DNA of 44,154 nt, taken from assembly GCF_016862995.1 (NCBI RefSeq), contig NZ_BOOA01000065.1:1-44154 (forward strand), given 5' to 3'. The stretch is from Acrocarpospora phusangensis. GTDB lineage: Bacteria; Actinomycetota; Actinomycetes; Streptosporangiales; Streptosporangiaceae. Below are positions 24,783 through 32,743 of this stretch, piece after piece; positions within the stretch are counted from its first letter, which is position 1, and each line of letters begins with the position of its first letter. The notes under the pieces were generated by a model. That model ran no database searches and was not told where the DNA came from. It saw only the letters and a list, made by a program, of their open reading frames with translations. Position numbers and translations under genes: made by a program.

Positions 24783-25320
24783 AGGTGAATCCGGTGCTCG
24801 TCGTACGGCGCAGCGGAATGTCGCACTTGATCCGGCGCAGGACCTCGTTCCTGCTGAGGCCGAGCCCTTCCGCGATGAGCCGTTCCGGGCGTACCGGAAC
24901 CGGATCCTCGAAGAGGACCTCCACCTGGACCGGATACGCCTCGTCGAGCCATGCCGGCGGGGTGTCCAGCCGCCAGGCCCCCGTCCAGTCCAGGGTGAAG
25001 CGGTTGCGCCGGGCGAGCAGCGGATCCAGCAGCCGGGACGCCACCAGTTCCGGATCGTTGACGCGGTAGCCGTGGAGTTCGGCCGGATCCAAGGACCTGA
25101 CCGGCGCTCGCTCGTGCACGGTGAGCTTGCTCGTCCGATCGCAGGACACGCAGCGGACCAGCAGCCACACGTCCAGCAGTTTGCCGTTGGCGTTGACGCG
25201 GAACCTGCCCTCGCCGGTGGTGGCCGACTCCGACCGGCAGTCCACGCACCGCAACGACAGCAGCGGCAGCCTGGTCCGGCGAACGACCCAGGGCAGCAGG
25301 ATATGAGGTTGTGAAGACAT
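24760..25320 (-). CDS. DUF1062 family protein
   Basis: A 186-aa cytoplasmic protein of unknown function. It shows the DUF1062 pattern: CVDCRS (residues 25-30), RFRVNANGKLLDVWLLVRCVSC (two cysteines two apart), then VHERAPV and NDPELVASRLLDP. The two CxxC pairs probably bind zinc. It is convergent with the last cluster gene and overlaps it by 23 bp, so it marks the right border of the cluster rather than a pathway member. The start ATG lies 3 bp from one arm of a long inverted repeat. Confidence 0.82.
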   Translation of the reverse strand: MSSQPHILLPWVVRRTRLPLLSLRCVDCRSESATTGEGRFRVNANGKLLDVWLLVRCVSCDRTSKLTVHERAPVRSLDPAELHGYRVNDPELVASRLLDPLLARRNRFTLDWTGAWRLDTPPAWLDEAYPVQVEVLFEDPVPVRPERLIAEGLGLSRNEVLRRIKCDIPLRRTTSTGFTFTVMAGV

Positions 25321-25323
25321 GAG

Positions 25324-25457
25324 CTCTCTAGACCTGACACGAGGCCGATTGCGCGCGGCCTCAAACGCTTCATGACCGGGCGCGCATGGGCAGCCCGGCG
25401 GAGCCGACGGGAAGGCCGGCCTGAAGGTGAGCGGAAGAAGGTGTCAGGTCTAAAGAG
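25324..25457. repeat. 17-bp inverted repeat pair enclosing 100 bp
   Basis: The arms are CTCTCTAGACCTGACAC at 25324-25340 and its inverted copy at 25441-25457, with 16 of 17 bp matching (12 central bp perfect). Between them is a short hairpin GAGGCC-N10-GGCCTC (25341-25362) and no gene. The structure resembles a small MITE-like element or a pair of widely spaced operators next to the DUF1062 start. I see no clear target-site duplication. Confidence 0.55.
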
Positions 25458-25572
25458 CAGGCGGGGTCACGCGGTCTGTCCTCTGTCCTCACGACGACGG
25501 GGCCGCAGGCAACCTACGGGAACGCGGAAAGAACGCTCAAGTGGTTTTTCGAGCGCTCTCGCGAACTCCGCG

Positions 25573-26310
25573 TCAGAGCGGGGTGAGGACGCAGAACTCG
25601 TTGCCCTCCGGGTCGGCGAGGACCGTCCACGGCACGTCGCCCTGGCCGATGTTGACGTCGGTGGCGCCGAGCGCCCGCAGCCGCGCCGTCTCCGCCGCGT
25701 GGTCGTCACCGGGGTACGGCCGCAGGTCCAGATGCACGCGGTTCCGCACGGTCTTCACGCCGGGCGTACGGAGGAACTCCAGATACGGCCCGACGCCCTT
25801 GGCCGAGCGCAGCACCGCCTGGTCGTCGGTCACCTCGTGCAGGATCCAGTCCATCGCCTCGCCCCAGAACCGGGCCATGACCCGAGGATCGGCGCAGTCG
25901 ACCACCACCGCGGCCATCGGGCCGGTGTCCCGGTAGATCGTTCGAGGCTCCAGCACGCAGAACTCGTTGCCTTCCGGGTCGGCGAGGACCGTCCACGGGA
26001 CGTCGCCCTGGCCCAGGTCGGCGGGCGTCGCGCCGAGAGCCTGGAGGCGTGCGACGAGGTCGGCCTGGTGGGCCGCGGAGGTGGTGGCGAGGTCGACGTG
26101 CACGCGGTTCTTCACCGTTTTGGGATTCGGGTCGCGGACGACGTCGATGCAGATCGCGGTGGGGTCGGGATAGACGAAGCCTTCCGGTTCGAGGTTGGTC
26201 ACGCCGGGCCCCTCGCTGGAGATACCCCAGCCGAGCGCCTCCGCCCAGAACCGGCCGACCGCGGAGTCGTCCCCGGCTTTCATGTGAATCTGCACAAGCC
26301 TCGTCGCCAT
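25573..26310 (-). CDS. tandem VOC (glyoxalase/bleomycin-resistance-like) protein
   Basis: A 245-aa cytoplasmic protein of two glyoxalase-like halves (about 1-120 and 128-245). Each half ends with nearly the same sequence, GQGDVPWTVLADPEGNEFCV, coming from a 56-bp DNA repeat. This is the two-domain VOC layout found in many actinomycete proteins of unknown substrate. Metal-ligand positions are not complete by eye, so catalysis is uncertain. ATG at 26310 starts the first domain directly. It is 60 bp downstream of an SDR gene on the same strand. Confidence 0.85.
   Translation of the reverse strand: MATRLVQIHMKAGDDSAVGRFWAEALGWGISSEGPGVTNLEPEGFVYPDPTAICIDVVRDPNPKTVKNRVHVDLATTSAAHQADLVARLQALGATPADLGQGDVPWTVLADPEGNEFCVLEPRTIYRDTGPMAAVVVDCADPRVMARFWGEAMDWILHEVTDDQAVLRSAKGVGPYLEFLRTPGVKTVRNRVHLDLRPYPGDDHAAETARLRALGATDVNIGQGDVPWTVLADPEGNEFCVLTPL
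25592..26013 (-). repeat. 56-bp direct repeat within the tandem VOC gene
   Basis: Positions 25592-25647 and 25958-26013 match at 54 of 56 bases and encode the same end segment of each VOC half. The surrounding parts of the two halves are much less similar, which points to recent local gene conversion or strong constraint on this segment rather than a recent whole-domain duplication. Confidence 0.8.
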
Positions 26311-26370
26311 GCCGCCGATCCTATGCCCGGCCAGGGCGACGGCATGGCAGGGGTTCGGCGGGGCCGATGA

Positions 26371-27231
26371 TCAGGCTGCGGGAAAGTCCGTGGCGGGCGC
26401 GGTGAGCGCGGTGGCCTCGAGATTGGCCCGCAGGGCCTCGATTTTGGCGGTGGCATAGGAGTGGGCGTCGGAGCCGAGCAGCTGCCGCAGGGGGCCGTCG
26501 CCGGCCACGACCTGGCTGATGATCGCGGCGGCGCCCTTGACCGGGTCGCCGAGCTGACCGCCGGAGAGCTTGAGGTGGCTGGCGGTCATCTCGCGGATGG
26601 CCGGGTAGTGCGTGGTGGCGCCGGTGGGCAGGGCCAGGGCGTCGGGGGTGAGGAAGGCGGTGCGGAAGTAGCCGGGTTCGACGATGGTGACCTTGACGCC
26701 GAAGTCCGCCATCTCGGCCGCCAGCGCCTCGCTCAGTCCTTCCAGCGCGAACTTGCCCGCGCAGTACAGACCCCAGCCCGGTACGGCCGTCAGCCCCAGG
26801 ACCGACGAGATGTTGACGACGTGGCCGCTCCGCTGCTCGCGCAGGATGGGCAAGGCGGCACGCAGGACGTTCCACACACCGGCGACCTGGACGTCGAGCA
26901 TGTCGCGGACCTCGCGGTCGCTGGTCTCCTCCACCGCCGCCAGGAATCCGTACCCCGCGTTGTTGACGACGCGGTCCAGCCCGCCGAAACGCTCGGTGGT
27001 CTCCAGTACGGCCTGCCTGACCTCCGCTTCCTCACGCAGGTCGACGGTGAGCGGCAGCAGGCGTGCGGTGTCGGCCCGCCCGCCGAGTCCCGCGAGCAGC
27101 CGCTCGCGGGAGCGTGTGGTCGCCGCGACGCTGTCACCGCGCTCCAGCAGCTGCCTGACCAGTTCGAGTCCCAGGCCGCGGGAGGTGCCCGTCACCAGCC
27201 AGATCGCCGGTCGCTCTGTCGGAAAAGTCAT
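26371..27231 (-). CDS. short-chain dehydrogenase/reductase
   Basis: A 286-aa classical SDR. The NAD(P)-binding motif is TGTSRGLG (about 15-22), the structural motif NNAG, and the catalytic Ser with YCAGK (NISS about 141; YxxxK about 155-159). The arginine of TRSRERL after the second strand suggests NADP. The SDR subgroup is the oxidoreductase often annotated SDR family NAD(P)-dependent without known substrate. ATG at 27231 follows AAGGACGG. It is divergent from an XRE-type regulator, a common arrangement in which the regulator controls the reductase. Confidence 0.9.
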   Translation of the reverse strand: MTFPTERPAIWLVTGTSRGLGLELVRQLLERGDSVAATTRSRERLLAGLGGRADTARLLPLTVDLREEAEVRQAVLETTERFGGLDRVVNNAGYGFLAAVEETSDREVRDMLDVQVAGVWNVLRAALPILREQRSGHVVNISSVLGLTAVPGWGLYCAGKFALEGLSEALAAEMADFGVKVTIVEPGYFRTAFLTPDALALPTGATTHYPAIREMTASHLKLSGGQLGDPVKGAAAIISQVVAGDGPLRQLLGSDAHSYATAKIEALRANLEATALTAPATDFPAA

Positions 27232-27352
27232 GAAATCCGTCCTTCGCTCGTGTAAGCCGGGCTGCCCCGGTACACATCCAGCGTGGGTCACCGCACCCCC
27301 GCGGCAGGCGCGCACAGATCGCCCTGCACGACCGCGGACCAGGCGGGCTAGG

Positions 27353-27367
27353 ACTGGCAGGGCCAGT
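27353..27367. promoter_or_regulatory. palindrome ACTGGC-AGG-GCCAGT
   Basis: Perfect 6-bp arms around AGG, 33 bp before the XRE regulator start in the 169-bp divergent region with the SDR gene. The rest of the gap shows nothing distinctive. It is a candidate operator for the regulator, inferred from position and symmetry. Confidence 0.4.
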
Positions 27368-27400
27368 TAGGAACGCGGGACATGGGCGAGACTGATAGAT

Positions 27401-28267
27401 GTGGCTGAGATCAATCGTGAGCTGGCGGATTTCCTGAAACGGGCCCGCAGCCAGGGCGACCCGTCGCGGGCCGGTCTTCCCGCGGACGGCCGGGTCCGCC
27501 GGGTGCCGGGCCTGCGCCGCGAGGAAGTCGCCCGTCTGGCCGGCGTGTCGACCGACTACTACACGCGGCTGGAACAGGGGCGCGCCATCAACCCCTCACC
27601 CGCCGTCGTCGAAGCCCTCGCCCGCGCCCTCGAACTCGACGCCGCGGGACGCGCCCACCTCAAGGACCTGTTCGGCATGACCGCGGAGCCGGCCCGGCGA
27701 CGCCCGCGCAGCGTCCAGCGGGTCCGCCCCGGCCTCTACCAGCTCCTGGACGCCCTGGACGGCGAACCCGCCCTGATCCTCGGACGCCGCACCGACATCC
27801 TGGCCGCCAACCGGATGGCCAAAGCGCTGTTCGCCGACTTCGAGCAGCTGCCCCACCGGGACCGCAACTACGCACGCTGGATGTTCCTCAACGAGGGAGC
27901 CCGCGCCCTGTTCGCCGACTGGGCCGAGCAGGCGCGGGCCGCGGTCGAGAACCTGCGGCTGGAGGTCGGCCGCGACCCCGACGACCAGGCCACCCGCGCC
28001 CTTGTCGACGACCTGCGGGCGCACAGCCCCGAATTCGACCAGTGGTGGGAGCGGCACCGCGTACACCAGCGCACCCACGGCTCCAAACGCCTCCGCCACC
28101 CCCTGGTCGGCGAACTGACCGTGCAGTACGAGACCCTTTCGCTTCCAGGGGACCCCGACGTGACCTTGTTCGTCTACACCGCGGAGCCGGGGTCACCCTC
28201 GAAACGGGCTCTGGACCTGCTCGCGAGCTGGACCCTCACCGACTCCAGTCCCGAACGCCGACGATGA
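27401..28267 (+). CDS. XRE-family regulator with MmyB-like ligand domain
   Basis: A 288-aa transcription factor. The N-terminal helix-turn-helix is VPGLRREEVARLAGVSTDYYTRLEQG (about 33-58), the form typical of the actinomycete MmyB group. The remainder (about 100-280) has PALILGRRTDILAANRMA and MFLNEGARALFADW, the MmyB-like ligand-binding domain. GTG at 27401 begins the protein; only a weak GAG precedes it. It is divergent from the SDR gene and probably controls it. The ligand is unknown. The 3' end is 13 bp from the convergent DHA2 transporter. Confidence 0.9.
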   Translation: MAEINRELADFLKRARSQGDPSRAGLPADGRVRRVPGLRREEVARLAGVSTDYYTRLEQGRAINPSPAVVEALARALELDAAGRAHLKDLFGMTAEPARRRPRSVQRVRPGLYQLLDALDGEPALILGRRTDILAANRMAKALFADFEQLPHRDRNYARWMFLNEGARALFADWAEQARAAVENLRLEVGRDPDDQATRALVDDLRAHSPEFDQWWERHRVHQRTHGSKRLRHPLVGELTVQYETLSLPGDPDVTLFVYTAEPGSPSKRALDLLASWTLTDSSPERRR

Positions 28268-28280
28268 GTCGGGCCCACGG

Positions 28281-29759
28281 TCAGCGGGTTTTCTCGGCGA
28301 TCTCGGCTGTCGGGTCGCGCATTTCGGTGCTGACATGCTCGAACAGCGCGGCGATGAGGAGACCGCCGAGGATCATCAGCACGGCCCCGATCCGGAAGGA
28401 CAGCACGTAACCCGAGGTCATCGCCTCCTCGATGCCCGCGCCGTGCCGGATCTCCTCGGCGGAGTGCCGGAAGGCCACGGGGACCAGGACGGCGAGGCCC
28501 AGCGCGCCGCCGATCTGCTGCATGGTGGTCTGCACGCCGGAGGCCAGGCCTGAGTCCTGGGCGGTGACCCCGTGCAGCGCGGCGTTGGTGGCGGCCGGCA
28601 TGGTCGCCCCCGCGAACACCCCGAACACGATCATGCCGGGCAGGATCCCGCCGAAGTAGGAGGCGCCGACCCCGACCGTACTCGTCAGCAGGAGCCCTAA
28701 TCCGGCCCCTACGAAGCCCGCCGCGGCGATCGCCTTCACGCCCAGGCGCGGCGTCAGGGCGGTGCCCAGCCCGATGCCCGCCCCGATCGCGAACCCGAGC
28801 GGCAGGTAGCCGAGGCCGCTCTCCAGCGAGGAGTAGTCCAGGACGTGCTGCTCGAACAAGGTCAGCATGAACGTGTAGGAGATGAACGCCGCCATGAAGA
28901 ACAGCGAGGTCAGATTGATGACCGACCGAGTACGGTTGGCGAAGAACTCCAGCGGAATGAGCGGATTCCTGGCCCGCCGCTCGATCACCACCGTCGCCAG
29001 CAGCAACCCCACCCCGCCGAGCACCGGAACCAGCACCCGCGCCGACCCCCAGGAGAACTCGGCGGTCTGCAGCAGCCCGTAGACCAGGGCGACCAGGCCC
29101 GCCGTCGAGGCCGCCGCCCCGGCCACGTCCAGCCGGCGGCCCTGCTCCCTCACCATCCGGCTCTCGCTGACCAGCCGCGGCACCAGCAGCAGCACGGCCA
29201 GCGCCACCGGCACGTTGATGAAGAAGATCCACCGCCACGAGGTGAGATCGGTCAGCACGCCGGAGATGACGTAGCCCAGGGTCCCGCCGAGCGCCACCAG
29301 GCCGCCCCACACGCCCAGCGCCTTGGTGCGCTCCTTCGGGTCGGTGAACAACAGCGCGATCAGGCCGAGCGAGGCGGGCGCGGCGATCGCCTCGGCGGCG
29401 CCCTGCCCGAACCGGCCTATGATCATCATCGGCTGGTTCACGGCCGCCCCGCACACCGCCGACGACACCGCGAAAACGATCACGCCGATCAGCAGCAGGC
29501 GCCGCCGCCCGAACACGTCCGCCAGCCGGCCGCCCAGCAGCAACAGGCCGCCCGCCGCCAGCACGTAGCCGTTGACCACCCAGGTCAGGCCCGACTCCGA
29601 GAAGCCCAGGCCGTCCTGGATCAGGGGTAACGCCACGTTCACGACGGTCATGTCCAGCAGGATCATGAACGCCAGCCCGGACAGCAGGGCGAGCACCCAC
29701 CACCGCCGGGGGTCCTTCTCCAGAGCGTCTGCGGGCATGCTCGCGCCTGCCGTGGTCAC
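28281..29759 (-). CDS. DHA2-type MFS drug transporter
   Basis: A 492-aa membrane protein with about 14 hydrophobic segments, the DHA2 (14-TMS) drug:proton antiporter group. LLDMTVVNVALP in TM1 (motif D1) and GGRLADVFGRRR (motif A) are intact. It starts 31 nt after the ArsR-SRPBCC gene on the same strand and is probably in that operon, so drug efflux would be induced when the ArsR repressor leaves its sites. Codons 44 and 354 are TTA, so TTA codons are not confined to the biosynthetic cluster. Confidence 0.92.
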   Translation of the reverse strand: MTTAGASMPADALEKDPRRWWVLALLSGLAFMILLDMTVVNVALPLIQDGLGFSESGLTWVVNGYVLAAGGLLLLGGRLADVFGRRRLLLIGVIVFAVSSAVCGAAVNQPMMIIGRFGQGAAEAIAAPASLGLIALLFTDPKERTKALGVWGGLVALGGTLGYVISGVLTDLTSWRWIFFINVPVALAVLLLVPRLVSESRMVREQGRRLDVAGAAASTAGLVALVYGLLQTAEFSWGSARVLVPVLGGVGLLLATVVIERRARNPLIPLEFFANRTRSVINLTSLFFMAAFISYTFMLTLFEQHVLDYSSLESGLGYLPLGFAIGAGIGLGTALTPRLGVKAIAAAGFVGAGLGLLLTSTVGVGASYFGGILPGMIVFGVFAGATMPAATNAALHGVTAQDSGLASGVQTTMQQIGGALGLAVLVPVAFRHSAEEIRHGAGIEEAMTSGYVLSFRIGAVLMILGGLLIAALFEHVSTEMRDPTAEIAEKTR

Positions 29760-29790
29760 AACGGCCTCCCTTTCAGATCTTCGGCGGCTG

Positions 29791-30564
29791 TCAGCCGTAC
29801 AGGCTGGAGCCGGTTTCCAGGAGTGACTTCAGGTCGCTGAGCACTTCCGCCCAGCCTCCCCCGGCGTTCTCGACCTGCCCGGCCGTCTGCGCGCCGGTCT
29901 GCGGCGCGCCGTGCACGTCGTGGGTGATGGTCAGCGAGCAGACCCCCTGCTCGCCCTCCCTGATCTCGTACGTGAGCAGGGTGAAGCCCTCGTCGTTCCA
30001 GGTCGGCCGCCAAGTCTGCACCAGCTTGTACGGCGGCTCGACCTCGATCACCTCGCCCTCCACCACGCACTCGTCGCCGGCGTGGGTGGCGAAGGAGCCG
30101 CCGGGACGCAGGTCGTAGTCGACCTCGGCGCGGTAGCCGTACCGGCGGGTCCATTCCGGGTCGACGATGGCGGTCCAGATCGCCTGCGCGGTGGCTCTGA
30201 TATAGACGCGGTGGACCTGCACGGTCGTGCCGGTTCCGGGGGTGGTCATGATCTGCTCCAGCTCGTTCTTCAGGTGGACGAGCGCCGACACCTGAGGCTC
30301 GGTGTACTTGTCGATCCAGCGGTCGTGGATGAGCCGGATGGGCACCGCGTTCAGGAAGTGCAGCTTCTCCCGGCCGGATTTGCGCGTGGTGACGAGACCG
30401 GCGTCCTCCAGCAGCCGGAGGTGCTTCATCACGCCGAACCGGGTCATCTCCACCTCGGACTCCAGGTCGGAGAGCGTGCGGCCGTCCCGCGTGAACAGCC
30501 GATCGAGCAGCCGCCTGCGGGTCGGGTCGGCCAGCGCCTTGAAGACGCGGTCGTCGTCGGTCAC
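29791..30564 (-). CDS. ArsR-type repressor fused to SRPBCC (AHSA1-like) domain
   Basis: A 257-aa fusion. Residues about 1-95 form a winged helix of the ArsR family (VFKALADPTRRRLLDRL, MTRFGVMKHLRLLEDAGLV) without a cysteine metal site. Residues about 110-250 form an SRPBCC ligand pocket (VYIRATAQAIWTAIVDPEWTRRYGY, LRPGGSF). The pocket may sense a hydrophobic compound. I choose GTG at 30564 because it lies where transcription should begin: TATGTT ends 6 nt upstream, so the transcript is probably leaderless; a longer reading frame to 30612 would run through the promoter. The downstream transporter shares the operon. Confidence 0.87.
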   Translation of the reverse strand: MTDDDRVFKALADPTRRRLLDRLFTRDGRTLSDLESEVEMTRFGVMKHLRLLEDAGLVTTRKSGREKLHFLNAVPIRLIHDRWIDKYTEPQVSALVHLKNELEQIMTTPGTGTTVQVHRVYIRATAQAIWTAIVDPEWTRRYGYRAEVDYDLRPGGSFATHAGDECVVEGEVIEVEPPYKLVQTWRPTWNDEGFTLLTYEIREGEQGVCSLTITHDVHGAPQTGAQTAGQVENAGGGWAEVLSDLKSLLETGSSLYG

Positions 30565-30570
30565 GGCCCG

Positions 30571-30600
30571 AACATAGGTGACCAAAAGGTAACGTGTCAA
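30571..30600 (-). promoter_or_regulatory. promoter of ArsR-SRPBCC with operator in the spacer
   Basis: On the minus strand TTGACA (30600-30595) and TATGTT (30576-30571) are 18 bp apart. The predicted transcription start falls on the GTG codon at 30564, giving a leaderless message. The spacer contains GTGACC-N4-GGTAAC (30578-30593), a near copy of the perfect operator at 30611-30630. Confidence 0.6.
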
Positions 30601-30605
30601 CGCGC

Positions 30606-30633
30606 TTGACATGTGACCATTTGGTCACATAAT
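30606..30633 (+). promoter_or_regulatory. promoter of the VOC gene: TTGACA-16 bp-CATAAT
   Basis: TTGACA (30606-30611) and CATAAT (30628-30633) with a 16-bp spacer form a near-consensus vegetative promoter for the gene at 30683. The spacer is filled by the perfect operator palindrome, so a bound repressor would block RNA polymerase directly. Confidence 0.65.
30611..30630. promoter_or_regulatory. ArsR operator, perfect 9-bp inverted repeat
   Basis: ATGTGACCA (30611-30619) and TGGTCACAT (30622-30630) are perfectly inverted around TT. A weaker copy lies at 30578-30593, centre-to-centre 35 bp away. ArsR-SRPBCC repressors bind such dyads next to their own gene; the assignment is from symmetry and position. 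Confidence 0.65.
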
Positions 30634-30682
30634 TTTGCCGGGCTCCCGTCAAACGGGCGGGTTCGCGATGAAGGGACCCCCC

Positions 30683-31045
30683 ATGTCCGACGAAACACCC
30701 ATCTCTGGATCGACCACGCCCGGCTGGTTTGACATCTCCTCCCCCGACGCCGCCCGGGCGCGGCAGTTCTACCAGGAGATGTTCGGCTGGCCGATCCACG
30801 CCATCGACGACACGTACGCACTGGTCGGCGGCCCGCCGGCGGGCGGAATCGGACAGGCAGGCCCGGACAGTCCGTACACCGGGATCGTGGTCTACTTCCC
30901 GGTCGACGACGTGGAAACCGCCCTGCTGCGGGCCGAGAAGCTCGGCGGCAGCCGGACGATGGACCCGCAGAGCGTGCCCGGTATGGGACGGATAGCGGTG
31001 TTCACCGACCCGGACGGAAACGCCGTCGGCCTGAAGAGCCCGTGA
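30683..31045 (+). CDS. VOC family (glyoxalase-like) protein
   Basis: A 120-aa single-domain VOC protein: PGWFDISSPDAARARQFYQEMFGW at the start, and FTDPDGNAVGL at the end, the usual last strand. ATG at 30683 follows GAAGGGA with a 6-nt spacing; an upstream ATG at 30668 would lack a site. It is divergent from the ArsR-SRPBCC fusion and shares its operator region, so it is likely induced with the DHA2 transporter. It may bind or modify the same compound. A strong hairpin follows. Confidence 0.87.
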   Translation: MSDETPISGSTTPGWFDISSPDAARARQFYQEMFGWPIHAIDDTYALVGGPPAGGIGQAGPDSPYTGIVVYFPVDDVETALLRAEKLGGSRTMDPQSVPGMGRIAVFTDPDGNAVGLKSP

Positions 31046-31062
31046 AGCCGTGACGCCTGTGG

Positions 31063-31100
31063 GCCGAGGGCCTGCCCATCCTCATGGGCGGGCCCTCGGC
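31063..31100 (+). terminator. 17-bp hairpin terminator after the VOC gene
   Basis: GCCGAGGGCCTGCCCAT (31063-31079) pairs with 31084-31100 around a 4-nt loop, with a single G-T wobble in 17 pairs. No T-run follows, as is common for actinomycete terminators. It lies 18 nt after the stop of the VOC gene. Confidence 0.8.
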
Positions 31101-31432
31101 TGTTGGAGCAGGCGGAAACGGCCTCACCACGCCCCCGAAGTTCGCGTGCGGTAAGTGAACGGCGCGTTTCCTAATTGTTATGCCATACAACAAAAGACCT
31201 CATTGCCAGGTCTTGCCTTCGCACTTATGTTGTGGGGAACAACTTTCAAACGACTTCATGTGCTGGTTTCATCACGGTCTGTACTTCCCGGGACCGGGAT
31301 GGGTGGACGCTCCCGCAGACACCCCCGTCGTCCGTCGCGCGCCGCGGCTGGCCACGAGGCTCTGCCCACACCGGCGCGCGCCGATGCTGTCGGACGATCA
31401 ACTGTGCAGGCGATCACTGACAGGAGCACGAC
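31101..31432. promoter_or_regulatory. upstream region of the GH43-like gene with two dyads
   Basis: No gene is supported here; open frames in this stretch lack motifs and run into the following gene out of frame. An AT-richer patch (31165-31255) holds two inverted repeats: AAGACCT-N7-AGGTCTT (31194-31214) and GTTGT-N5-ACAAC (31229-31243). Such sites would fit sugar-responsive control of a secreted glycosidase. AGGAG precedes the ATG at 31433. Confidence 0.4.
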
Positions 31433-32671
31433 ATGTACCATCCGAAACGCTCACGGCTTCGGATCATCGGGAGTCTCATCGTCGTCATCTCGGCGTCGAT
31501 CTTCCCCGTCACCTCGGCATCCGCCGACGTGCTGCCCAACAACCCGATCATCAACGACTACTCGTCAGACCCGGACGCCCGCTGGTGCTACACCGGCAAC
31601 TCGTGGGGCATCTGCCTCACCACCTCACGCGACGACCGCCCGCAGGGCTGGAACTACAACGGCGGCAACCCGTATCCCATGTCGGTGACGCGGATGTACT
31701 TCCTGCCGCAGGGATCCAACCCCGGGGTCCAGTCCAACTGGCAGGCCAAGGGCAGCACCGTGAGCGTGGACGGCACCAACGTCGGCGGCGTCGTCCTGCG
31801 GGAGAACCCCGGCTACAGCAGCTGGGTCGACAACAACACCAGGCACCTGTGGGCGCCCACCAACTGGTACAACTCGCCCTGGGGCCGGTACAACCTGCTG
31901 GTTCCCGACCTCGACGTGACGAACCAGCCGCACTCCTCGTCCAGGATCGGCGTCTCCCGCTCGGCCAGCATCGACCCGGGCAGCACCTACACCTACCTGC
32001 ACACGATGAACCTCGCCACGAACGGCAACGGGACCGCCGCCCCCAACAGCGGATACTCCAGCGACCCGTCCTTCAGCAACGACTGGTGGCCGTTCATCAC
32101 GTACGCCAACGGCGACTTCGACACCCGCCCCTGCGGCAAGATCTCCTTCGCGATGCTCGACTTCGAACTGAACGTCCAGTCCGGCTGGCCGAAGCCGCTC
32201 GTCATCAACTCGGCCAGCCCGCCGGCCGGCACCGTCAACATGACCGGCGTGCCCACCAGCCTGCGCGGCTGCGACAACAACAACGACTACTACTTCGAGG
32301 GCCCGGAGCTCTTCTACCGCTGGGTCAACGGCAACCAGAAGTGGTACCTGATGTTCGCCTCCAAGCCGGCGAGCGGGAACTCGGTCATCGCGTACGCCAT
32401 GGCGGACAACATCGACGGTCCGTACGCCTACCAGGGCATCATCATGTCCGGCAGCAGCAGCGAGTGGACCAACCAGGCGACGATCGTCGAAGGGTGGGGC
32501 CCGAACGGCATGAGCCTGTTCTTCTACCACGACGGCGCGTCGGGCACCCCGCACTCCCGCAAGGTCCACGCCGAGTGCTTCCGCTTCAACGCCAATGGCA
32601 CGATCCCGACCATCAACCGAACCACGAGCACGTCGGCCACCAGCTGGGTCGGTAACTGCTGGGACGACTGA
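31433..32671 (+). CDS. secreted GH43-like five-bladed beta-propeller protein
   Basis: A 412-aa exported protein. Residues 1-31 are a signal peptide (positively charged start, hydrophobic IIGSLIVVISASIFPV, cleavage likely after ASA). The mature part resembles glycoside hydrolase family 43: NDYSSDPDARW near its start (general-base Asp region), FEGPELFYRW (acid Glu region) and DNIDGPYAYQG, a typical blade motif. Four cysteines could form disulfides. Members act on arabinan, xylan or galactan; the substrate here is unknown. The distance of the catalytic motifs from textbook members means a non-catalytic carbohydrate-binding role is possible. A bidirectional terminator follows. Confidence 0.65.
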   Translation: MYHPKRSRLRIIGSLIVVISASIFPVTSASADVLPNNPIINDYSSDPDARWCYTGNSWGICLTTSRDDRPQGWNYNGGNPYPMSVTRMYFLPQGSNPGVQSNWQAKGSTVSVDGTNVGGVVLRENPGYSSWVDNNTRHLWAPTNWYNSPWGRYNLLVPDLDVTNQPHSSSRIGVSRSASIDPGSTYTYLHTMNLATNGNGTAAPNSGYSSDPSFSNDWWPFITYANGDFDTRPCGKISFAMLDFELNVQSGWPKPLVINSASPPAGTVNMTGVPTSLRGCDNNNDYYFEGPELFYRWVNGNQKWYLMFASKPASGNSVIAYAMADNIDGPYAYQGIIMSGSSSEWTNQATIVEGWGPNGMSLFFYHDGASGTPHSRKVHAECFRFNANGTIPTINRTTSTSATSWVGNCWDD

Positions 32672-32707
32672 TCAGGACCCGCCGCTCTCAATGACGAGGC
32701 GGCCGGC

Positions 32708-32738
32708 GGGGGCCGGGCTACGGCGCAGTCCGGCCCCC
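32708..32738. terminator. bidirectional hairpin terminator between convergent genes
   Basis: GGGGGCCGGGCT (32708-32719) pairs with AGTCCGGCCCCC (32727-32738) with one G-T wobble and a 7-nt loop. It lies between the convergent GH43-like and NIPSNAP-like genes, just inside the 73-bp gap, and can serve both. Confidence 0.75.
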
Positions 32739-32743
32739 AATTC

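Noticed and set aside
31155-32655. Rightward frames before and within the GH43-like gene (31155-31688, 31180-32655)
   Set aside because: They are out of frame with the signal peptide and glycosidase motifs and show no motif of their own.
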